Position numbers and translations under genes: made by a program | Shown: one piece after another, positions 35,559 to 41,152 of the stretch | Position numbering within the stretch: the first letter of the stretch is position 1 | Layout of the letters: each line of letters opens with the position of its first letter | Origin: Azospirillum sp. B4 | GTDB taxonomy: Bacteria; Pseudomonadota; Alphaproteobacteria; Azospirillales; Azospirillaceae | Direction: 5' to 3' | Assembly: GCF_000333275.1 (NCBI RefSeq) | Contig: NZ_BACU01000532.1 | Location: forward strand, 1 to 41,152 | DNA length: 41,152 nt | Notes under the pieces: generated by a model | Database searches by the model: none | The model's input: only the letters and a program-made list of their open reading frames with translations | Told to the model about the DNA's origin: nothing

Positions 35559-35700
35559 GGGGGTGCCCTCTTGCGAAGCCGGCTGCCAATAGTCCCTCAG
35601 AGTATTCAGCGATCGGCCGGGCCTGACTAGGAAAAGGGGGTGAAGGCTGAGAAGGATGATTGCGAAACTTGTGAACAGCGGCGGCGGGACAGCGGGTCAC

Positions 35701-35726
35701 GCCCCGAAAGGTTGCCTGTTCGGGGC
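35701..35726. promoter_or_regulatory. hairpin/inverted repeat upstream of the GntR gene
   Basis: GCCCCGAA (35701-35708) and TTCGGGGC (35719-35726) form a perfect 8-bp inverted repeat around a 10-base spacer in the divergent gap between the enoyl-CoA hydratase and GntR genes. It could be an operator or a short structured leader. Confidence 0.35.
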
Positions 35727-35782
35727 AATCCTGAAATGATCCGGCGCGACGACGGGGCCTGTGGCCCCCAAACCGGTACCTT

Positions 35783-36565
35783 GTGAACCCAGCGATCGTG
35801 ACGACCCAGACTGCGAAGACGCGCGAAGCCCTGCCCGTCCGGGGCGGGGCGCCGGCCCAGGCGGCCCGGCGGATGCGTGATGAGATCCTGGCCCTGCCTG
35901 ATGGCGCCCCCCTGGGCTCGGAGGAAGAGCTGCTGGCCCGCTATGGCCTGAGCCGGCCCACCCTGCGCCAGACGGCCCGCATCCTGGAACAGGAGCAGTT
36001 GCTGGTCGTCCGCCGGGGCAATGGCGGCGGCTATTACGGCCGCCGGCCGGACATCGGCGCCGTCACCCAGGCCGCCGCCCTGTACCTGCGCCTGCGCCAG
36101 ACCACGGTGCGCGACGTGCTGGACGCCTTCCAGCTGGTGAATGTCGAGGCCGCGCGCCTGGCGGCCGGCACCCCGGCGGGCACAGACGCCACGGCCGCCC
36201 GCGCCGACCTGGCGGAATTCCGCCAGCACCTGGTGGACCGCCTGGACGTGACCTACCTGGCCGCCGACGTGGTGCGGGACGAGGTGGCGCTGTACGCCGT
36301 CCTCATGCGCATGGCCGGCAATCCGGCGCTGGAGCTGTTCCACCGTACCCTGTTCGAATTCGGCCAGCGCGACGCCAACCTGCGCGTTTTCCAGGGCCAC
36401 CCCGACCGGTGCGCCCACTGGCGCGCCGGCCGCCTGCGCATGGTGGATGCCATCCTGGCCCGGGACCCGGAGATGGCGGTGCTGCTGGCGCGGCGGCAGA
36501 ACCGGCTGATGCTGGACTGGGTGTCGCCGGAGGTGGAGCGGGAGTCCATCGCCGCGCGCGATTGA
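35783..36565 (+). CDS. GntR-family transcriptional regulator (FadR/FCD type)
   Basis: A 260-residue regulator. Residues about 20-95 form a GntR winged helix (AARRMRDEILALPDGAPLGSEEELLARYGLSRPTLRQTARILEQEQLL). Residues 105-245 are mostly helical and match the FCD effector domain (VRDVLDAFQLVNVEAARLAA), which binds a small carboxylate in this family. The start is GTG at 35783; another GTG lies five codons on. It lies 56 bases upstream of an alpha/beta hydrolase and opposite an enoyl-CoA hydratase, so either or both may be targets. Confidence 0.88.
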   Translation: MNPAIVTTQTAKTREALPVRGGAPAQAARRMRDEILALPDGAPLGSEEELLARYGLSRPTLRQTARILEQEQLLVVRRGNGGGYYGRRPDIGAVTQAAALYLRLRQTTVRDVLDAFQLVNVEAARLAAGTPAGTDATAARADLAEFRQHLVDRLDVTYLAADVVRDEVALYAVLMRMAGNPALELFHRTLFEFGQRDANLRVFQGHPDRCAHWRAGRLRMVDAILARDPEMAVLLARRQNRLMLDWVSPEVERESIAARD

Positions 36566-36621
36566 ATGAGAAGGCGGGCGGGCCTTTCATTCCGCCCCCG
36601 TAATATCACAGGGGAAAGCCG

Positions 36622-37491
36622 ATGAACGGGCCCGTTTCACGCTTCTACTTCGCCGATCGCCTACGCCTGCACTACGCGGAATGGGGCCGGGAGGACAAGC
36701 CCACCCTGCTGCTGGTCCACGGCGGGCGCGACCATTGCCGCAGCTGGGACTGGGTGGCGGAGGAGCTGGCGGGCGATTTCCACATCCTGGCGCCCGACCT
36801 GCGCGGCCACGGCGATTCCGCGTGGTCCCTGGGCGGCGCCTACACCCTGGCCGAGGTGGTGGCCGACCTGGTGCAGCTGCTGCGCCAGCGCGCCGGCCGC
36901 AAGGTGGTGGTGATGGGCCATTCCTATGGCGGCGCCGCCGCCCTGTTCCTGGCCAGCCTGTATCCCGAACTGGTGGAGCGCCTGGCGGTGGTGGAGGGCA
37001 CTTGGCCCTGGCAGGAACTGCGGGAACAAAAGCCCCTGGCCGACCGCTTCCGCTCCTGGGTGGACAAGGTGCACGAACTGTCGGCCCGCGGCCCCCGCAA
37101 GTACGCGACGCTGGAGGAGGCGGTGGGCCGCATGCAGGCGGAAAACGGCTTCCTCACCACCGAGCAGGCGCGCCACCTGACCGTGCACGGCCTGCACCAG
37201 AACGAGGACGGCACCTACAGCTGGAAGTTCGACAACTACATCCGCACCGCCTACCCGTTCCGCATCAGCCTGGACGAACTGAAGGCCCTGTGGTCGGCCG
37301 TCACCTGCCCCACCTTGCTGGTCAACGGGGCCAACAGCTGGGTGGAGGATCCGGTGGCCAACGGCGCCGCCGCCCTGTTCCGGGATGTCCGTACCGCCGC
37401 CATACCGCAAGCCGGCCATTGGCCCCATCATGACCGGCTGGCCGACTTCCTGGCGGTGGCGCGTCCCTTCCTGTTGAATCGGGAAGGCTAA
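36622..37491 (+). CDS. alpha/beta hydrolase
   Basis: A 289-residue alpha/beta hydrolase-fold enzyme. The oxyanion segment HGGRDH is at 33-38, the nucleophile is Ser101 in GHSYGG, and the catalytic histidine is His266 in QAGHWPHHDR. The acid is probably in NSWVEDP near 239-244. RGHGDS and VNGANSW are standard fold markers. No signal peptide, so it is cytoplasmic. It could be an esterase, a C-C bond hydrolase or a haloperoxidase-like hydrolase. It follows the GntR gene and probably shares its transcript. Its TAA overlaps the stop of the converging TetR gene. Confidence 0.9.
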   Translation: MNGPVSRFYFADRLRLHYAEWGREDKPTLLLVHGGRDHCRSWDWVAEELAGDFHILAPDLRGHGDSAWSLGGAYTLAEVVADLVQLLRQRAGRKVVVMGHSYGGAAALFLASLYPELVERLAVVEGTWPWQELREQKPLADRFRSWVDKVHELSARGPRKYATLEEAVGRMQAENGFLTTEQARHLTVHGLHQNEDGTYSWKFDNYIRTAYPFRISLDELKALWSAVTCPTLLVNGANSWVEDPVANGAAALFRDVRTAAIPQAGHWPHHDRLADFLAVARPFLLNREG

Positions 37492-38033
37492 CGCGGCTTC
37501 AGCCCCTCCACCAGCAGGGGCAGCGCGTCGGCCAGGGCCTGGTCTCGCCCGTCGGTGTCCAGCCGGTCCGCGGCGGCGGCCACCAGCATCTTGGCCGCCC
37601 GGTGCAGATCCGCCACCGTCAGGTCCGCCCGCACCAGGCCGGCGGCCTGGGCCGCGGCCAAGGGTGGCGCCAGCACGGCGTCCAGCCGGGCGCGCAGCCC
37701 GTGGATGAGAGCTGGCCCGTCGCTTTCCGCCCGCAGGCTGGCGATCAGGGGGCCGTGCAGCATGGCATGGTGGGCGATACGGCACAGGAAGGGATAGAAC
37801 GCGGCGGCATTGGCGCCCTCTGCCACCCAATCCTGGCCCAGGGCGGCCAGCTGACGGTCGAACACCGCCAGGGCAAGGGCCCGGCGGTCAATGAAGTTGC
37901 GATAGAGGGTGGCGCGCCCCACCCCGGCCTCCATCGCGATGGCCTCCAGCGCCACGTGATAGCCGTCACGCTGGAACAGCGCCGCCGCCGCCGCGATCAG
38001 CTTCTCCCTCCGGTCCCGCGCATCCCGACGCAC
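37488..38033 (-). CDS. TetR/AcrR-family transcriptional regulator
   Basis: This regulator of about 181 residues has a TetR helix-turn-helix at its N-terminus (KLIAAAAALFQRDGYHVALEAIAMEAGVGRATLYRNFIDRRALALAVF) and a helical ligand-binding domain to the end (LLVEGLKPR). The longest frame starts with TTG at 38159, but its extra 42 residues read through a direct repeat. GTG at 38033 with AAGGGGA six bases upstream gives the normal family length and is preferred. Stop codons overlap with the hydrolase gene (CTAA). It is divergent from otsA and could control itself or neighbours. Confidence 0.85.
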   Translation of the reverse strand: MRRDARDRREKLIAAAAALFQRDGYHVALEAIAMEAGVGRATLYRNFIDRRALALAVFDRQLAALGQDWVAEGANAAAFYPFLCRIAHHAMLHGPLIASLRAESDGPALIHGLRARLDAVLAPPLAAAQAAGLVRADLTVADLHRAAKMLVAAAADRLDTDGRDQALADALPLLVEGLKPR

Positions 38034-38045
38034 CAGCCGTCCCCT

Positions 38046-38075
38046 TCCCACGGACAAAGCTCCCAGGGACAAAGC
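38046..38075. repeat. 15-bp direct repeat in the TetR gene leader
   Basis: TCCCACGGACAAAGC (38046-38060) and TCCCAGGGACAAAGC (38061-38075) stand in direct contact and differ at one base. They end 13 bases before the chosen GTG start, where an operator for an autoregulated repressor could lie. TetR sites are usually inverted repeats, so this is uncertain. Confidence 0.7.
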
Positions 38076-38237
38076 CCCGGGGGCACAACCCGGAAGTGCC
38101 GCATCTGGTTGCATCGCTTGGGAAAATAGGCTCGCCGGGAAGCCCTTGAACCGGCGCAATTTATCCTAGGGCGGAGGGAACCGCCGAGGCGGTCGCGGGT
38201 TGCCATGGCGGGCAGTCACATCCAAGGGGGCATTCCC

Positions 38238-39737
38238 ATGAAACGCCTGGTGATCGTTTCCAACCGGGTTCCCGCCGCCGGCACGCCGCAGGCCGGCGGC
38301 TTGGTGGTGGCGTTGAGTGGCCTGCTGCGCGAGCGCAAGGGCCTATGGTTCGGGTGGAGCGACGCGCTGGCCGAGCGCCCGGACGCGGAGCCGCGCATCG
38401 TCGACCGCCAGGGCGTCAGCTGCGCCATGATCGACCTGACGCCGGATGAGCACCGTAAATATTACCTGGGCTTCGCCAACGGCGTGCTGTGGCCCCTGAT
38501 GCACATCCTGCCGAGCGTGGTGCGCTTCCAGCCGCAGGAACTGGAGACCTACCGCGCCGTGAACGACCGTTTCGCCGCGGCGCTGACCGGCCTGTTGAGG
38601 AAGGACGACCTTGTCTGGGTGCAGGATTACCAGCTCCTGGCCATGCCAGCGGCGCTGCGCGCCCGCAAGGTCGCCAACCCCATCGGCTTTTTCCTGCACA
38701 TCCCCTTCCCGCCGCCGGTGGTGGCCGCCATATCCGAAGGCCTGCTAGGCCTGGTCCGCGACGTGCTGGCCGCCGACCTGATCGGCTTCCAGACGGCGGC
38801 GGACGCGGAACATTTCGCCCAGACGGCCGCGCAATACGCCGGCGCCCGGCGGGTGGGCAAACTGGTCCTGAAGGTGGATGGCCGCACCGTGCGCCTGGGC
38901 GTTTTCCCGGTTGAGATCGATGCGCGGGAGTTCGCCCATCAGACCGACGCCGCCATGCGCCGCCGCCCCGCCCAGGATCTGGCGCACAACCTGCGCGATC
39001 GGCTGCTGGTGCTGGGCGTGGACCGGCTGGACCCCAGCAAGGGGCTGGTGGAGCGGCTGACGGCCTTCCGCCAGTTCCTGGCGGCGGAACCTGGCTGGCA
39101 TCGCCGTGTCAGCTTGCTGCAGATCGCCGCCAAGTCGCGGGAGGGGGTGCAAGCCTACCGCACCCTGCTGCGGGAGATGGAGAAGATCACCGGCGCCACC
39201 AACGGCGCCTATGCGGAACCGGACTGGACGCCCCTGAAGCTGGTCACCCAGGGCAGCCAGCGCGCCACGGTGTCCAGCTACATGCGTCATGCCCGGGTGG
39301 GCCTGGTTACCCCCCTGCGTGACGGCATGAACCTGGTGGCGAAGGAATATGTGGCGGCCCAGGATCCGGAGGATCCGGGCGTGCTGGTGCTGTCGCGCTT
39401 CGCCGGCGCCGCCACCCAGCTGGACGCCGCCATCCAGGTGAACCCCTATGACCCCGACCAGATCGCGCAGGCCCTGAGCCGTGCGCTGGCCATGCCGCTG
39501 GCGGAGCGCAAGCAGCGCTGGCTGGGCCTGTGGGACGTGATCAAGGACAAGACGGCATTGGCGTGGGGGGAGGCGTTCACCGACGCGCTGGAAGGCCGCA
39601 AGGCCGGCGCACCCAGCACCGCCCGGCCGAAGGCGGCCGCCAAGACGACCCGCGCGAAAAGTGCCGCCCCGAAGAAGGCGGTTTCCAAAGCCTCTTCCCG
39701 CGAGGGGAGCCCCATCGGCCCCAATGGATTGCATTAA
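38238..39737 (+). CDS. otsA: alpha,alpha-trehalose-phosphate synthase
   Basis: This 499-residue GT20 enzyme makes trehalose-6-phosphate from UDP-glucose and glucose-6-phosphate, an osmo- and desiccation-protectant pathway. Conserved landmarks include [10 protein letters not shown] at the start, [34 protein letters not shown] and [21 protein letters not shown] at 38238 with AAGGGGG upstream was chosen over the frame starting at 38205. About 40 residues after the catalytic domain (from KAGAPST on) are rich in Ala, Lys and Arg ([19 protein letters not shown]), absent from the classical 474-residue E. coli protein and unlike the rest. No otsB (phosphatase) is in the window. Confidence 0.96.
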   Translation: MKRLVIVSNRVPAAGTPQAGGLVVALSGLLRERKGLWFGWSDALAERPDAEPRIVDRQGVSCAMIDLTPDEHRKYYLGFANGVLWPLMHILPSVVRFQPQELETYRAVNDRFAAALTGLLRKDDLVWVQDYQLLAMPAALRARKVANPIGFFLHIPFPPPVVAAISEGLLGLVRDVLAADLIGFQTAADAEHFAQTAAQYAGARRVGKLVLKVDGRTVRLGVFPVEIDAREFAHQTDAAMRRRPAQDLAHNLRDRLLVLGVDRLDPSKGLVERLTAFRQFLAAEPGWHRRVSLLQIAAKSREGVQAYRTLLREMEKITGATNGAYAEPDWTPLKLVTQGSQRATVSSYMRHARVGLVTPLRDGMNLVAKEYVAAQDPEDPGVLVLSRFAGAATQLDAAIQVNPYDPDQIAQALSRALAMPLAERKQRWLGLWDVIKDKTALAWGEAFTDALEGRKAGAPSTARPKAAAKTTRAKSAAPKKAVSKASSREGSPIGPNGLH

Positions 39738-39743
39738 GGAAAT

Positions 39744-39771
39744 GCCCCCGGATGGCCAGCCATCCGGGGGC
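39744..39771. terminator. bidirectional hairpin between otsA and the yciE/F-like gene
   Basis: GCCCCCGGATGG (39744-39755) pairs perfectly over 12 bases with CCATCCGGGGGC (39760-39771), loop CCAG. It lies 6 bases after the otsA stop and 22 bases from the converging gene's stop, so it can serve both. Neither side has a long T-run. Confidence 0.75.
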
Positions 39772-39793
39772 GACATCGGCAGGCGTCGAACGG

Positions 39794-40300
39794 CTATTCC
39801 GCCGCCATCACATTGATGCGAGCCTTGGCCAGCATGGTGAGCTTCTCATCCGTGGCCTTCTCCTCAGCCAGGTTCTGGGCCAGCAATTCGGCGCAGTCAT
39901 CCCGGCCCAGCAGCTGGGCCCAGGCCACCAGGGTGCCGTAGCGGGATATCTCGTAATGCTCCACCGCCTGGGCGGCGGCCACCAGCGCCGCGTCCAGCAC
40001 CTGCTTGTCATCGACATCGCCGGCCACGTCGTCAGCCTCATCGATGATGCCATCGATGGCGGGGCACTTCACCGCCTCGACCTCCACGCCGTGCAGTTGG
40101 AACACCTGCTCCAGGCGTTGGATCTGCCCTTCGGTTTCCCGCAGGTGGGTCTCGAAGCCCTGCTTCAGTTCCACATTGGTCGCCTTGTCGATCATGTCGG
40201 GCAGCGCCTTGAGGATGCGCTTTTCCGCGTAATAAATATCCTTCAGCTGATGAACGAACAGATCGTTCATCGACTCGATGTCCTTGGTGAACAAACCCAT
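39794..40300 (-). CDS. YciE/YciF-like ferritin-fold protein (DUF892)
   Basis: A 168-residue DUF892 protein. The helix pattern (SMNDLFVHQLKDIYYAEKRILKALPDMIDKAT, HLRETEGQIQRLEQVFQLHG and EHYEISRYGTLVAWAQLLG) is that of YciE/YciF, a rubrerythrin/ferritin-like four-helix fold with Glu/His residues that could bind metal. Members are stress-induced (stationary phase, osmotic) in other bacteria. GAGGAAAACC before the ATG supports 40300 as the start, against a frame 24 codons longer. Being next to otsA suits a general-stress cluster. Confidence 0.9.
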   Translation of the reverse strand: MGLFTKDIESMNDLFVHQLKDIYYAEKRILKALPDMIDKATNVELKQGFETHLRETEGQIQRLEQVFQLHGVEVEAVKCPAIDGIIDEADDVAGDVDDKQVLDAALVAAAQAVEHYEISRYGTLVAWAQLLGRDDCAELLAQNLAEEKATDEKLTMLAKARINVMAAE

Positions 40301-40623
40301 GGTTTTCCTCCTGTGCGGATCAGAAGATCTCGTTTGACCGGGAGGCCCCTGCGGCAGGCCCCGGATAATCAATCAAGTCCAGCTAAGGAGTTTGGTTCCA
40401 AACCTTTCCGGGGTTTGGGCAAGGCGCCCTCATGACTCCCAATCATCCGCACCCCATATCCCAAGGTTGTTATTCTTTTTAAAAAGAATCTTTTTGATTG
40501 CATGTGGGCAGAAAAACAACTAATGAGTGCATTGATGGCAGAGCCATCAGTTAATTCAAACGGCGGCTGTCCTGCGACGCGGGACGCTGCTTGGCTTCCC
40601 CAAAGCGCCGAGGAGTTTCCCCC
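40301..40623. other. divergent intergenic region, partly A/T-rich
   Basis: No gene was seen. The region from 40465 to 40560 is A/T-rich compared with the surroundings. It holds the palindrome listed separately and the hairpin TGATGG/CCATCA near 40532-40549. GAGGAG at about 40609 is the likely ribosome site of the plus-strand gene. Confidence 0.45.
40472..40489. promoter_or_regulatory. perfect 18-bp A/T palindrome
   Basis: ATTCTTTTTAAAAAGAAT is a perfect palindrome without spacer, followed by CTTTTTG. It may be an operator for the divergent promoters or a small stem; its role is not known. Confidence 0.55.
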
Positions 40624-41139
40624 ATGGCCGCGCTCACTGACGATTTCATCAAGGTCGTACCCCACGCTCCCGAATTTTCTCGCGCGGAAGGAGCCGGTTC
40701 GATCGCCATCGGCTCTGAATCGGCTGCTTTCGCGTCTGATGGTCGCGCCATCGCCATCGGGGACAAAGCCGTCGCCAATGGTGACCATTCCATAGCAATT
40801 GGATGGATGGCGACCTCTGTGACCTCTACCCATACTGGCACCCCCGCCCTCGACGCGGTCACCATCGGCTTTCATGCCGGTGCGTATGCGCCCAGCGCCG
40901 TCGCCCTGGGTTCAGGATCGCAAGCGTCCACACCGTTTACCGTTTCGGTCGGAGGCGACGCCAGCATCTACGGCCCGTTCCGCCGCCGGATCGTCTATGT
41001 GGCGGATGGTACGGATGTAAGCGATGCCGCCACGGTGGGTCAGCTTCGGCGGACCAAGGCGGAACTGGAAGAGCAGTTATCAGCCTTGCGTGAAGATTAC
41101 AGCAAACTGGCGGCACTGTTACAGGAGACGGCCCGCTAG
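40624..41139 (+). CDS. short YadA-head-like repeat protein without signal peptide or anchor
   Basis: A 171-residue protein with collagen-adhesin (YadA) type head repeats: SIAIG at 26-30, AIAIG at 42-46, SIAIG at 56-60 and AVALG at 92-96, spaced as in trimeric autotransporters. It continues with a stalk-like VADGTDVSDAATVGQL at 126-141 and a C-terminal coiled coil (AELEEQLSALREDYSKLAALL). There is no signal peptide, no long stalk and no beta-barrel anchor, and the whole protein is complete within the window. It could be a trimeric fibre or tail-spike-like part or a secreted adhesin fragment. The start at 40624 has GAGGAG upstream; the longer frame starts with TTG. Codon use is less GC-biased than in the chromosomal genes nearby. 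Confidence 0.7.
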   Translation: MAALTDDFIKVVPHAPEFSRAEGAGSIAIGSESAAFASDGRAIAIGDKAVANGDHSIAIGWMATSVTSTHTGTPALDAVTIGFHAGAYAPSAVALGSGSQASTPFTVSVGGDASIYGPFRRRIVYVADGTDVSDAATVGQLRRTKAELEEQLSALREDYSKLAALLQETAR

Positions 41140-41152
41140 TGTCTGATCGGTC

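Noticed and set aside
34773..36565. Possible fatty-acid degradation regulon with FadR
   Set aside because: The GntR protein is only FadR-like in domain layout. A single enoyl-CoA hydratase is not enough to assign FadR function.

Overview
The window is very GC-rich (long antisense open frames shadow most real genes) and encodes a Gram-negative cell: TonB-dependent receptors, lipoproteins, periplasmic peptidases and sulfonate ABC transporters. The gene content and codon use suggest an alphaproteobacterium, probably of the Azospirillum/Nitrospirillum group. That placement is an inference from style, not from a marker gene. The region is chromosomal in character (tyrS, ilvE, otsA). No insertion sequence, CRISPR array, tRNA or rRNA gene was seen.

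Layout. (1) 0.3-10.3 kb looks like a peptide/amino-acid scavenging locus. It holds a double-length ornithine-cyclodeaminase-like protein (two fused domains) and two near-identical Lrp/AsnC regulators on the plus strand, facing a minus-strand series made of a TonB receptor, an M61 metallopeptidase, a PLP aminotransferase and an S10 serine carboxypeptidase. (2) 10.7-15.2 kb is a siderophore uptake operon on the minus strand: a TonB siderophore receptor broken by a one-base frameshift, a DUF3649-like membrane protein, a PepSY/FoxB-like reductase and a DUF3325-like protein, with a Fur-box-like site upstream. (3) 15.5-19.3 kb has a second S10 peptidase, a secreted protein of unknown function and tyrosyl-tRNA synthetase. 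(4) 19.5-23.2 kb is a two-gene cassette with weaker GC bias: a lipoprotein with a peptidoglycan-binding domain, followed 6 bp later by a protein fusing a trypsin-like protease to a GH19 chitinase/lysozyme domain. This is the strongest candidate for an undescribed system.

(5) 23.6-31.6 kb is a plus-strand sulfonate-sulfur operon: ssuA-ssuD-ssuC-ssuB, then a second complete transporter (ssuA2-ssuC2-ssuB2) and an FAD/NAD(P)-binding protein. No ssuE is present. (6) 31.6-38.0 kb is mixed metabolism and regulation: ilvE, an MFS carrier, a small helix-turn-helix protein with a degenerate nucleotidyltransferase, enoyl-CoA hydratase, a GntR regulator with an alpha/beta hydrolase, and a TetR regulator. 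(7) 38.2-41.1 kb has stress functions (otsA with a basic tail, a YciE/YciF ferritin-like protein) and a short YadA-head-like protein without signal peptide or membrane anchor.

Functions come from motifs and family memory read by eye; no database search was run. Start sites were chosen by ribosome-binding sites, signal peptides and family length, and several differ from the longest open frame.
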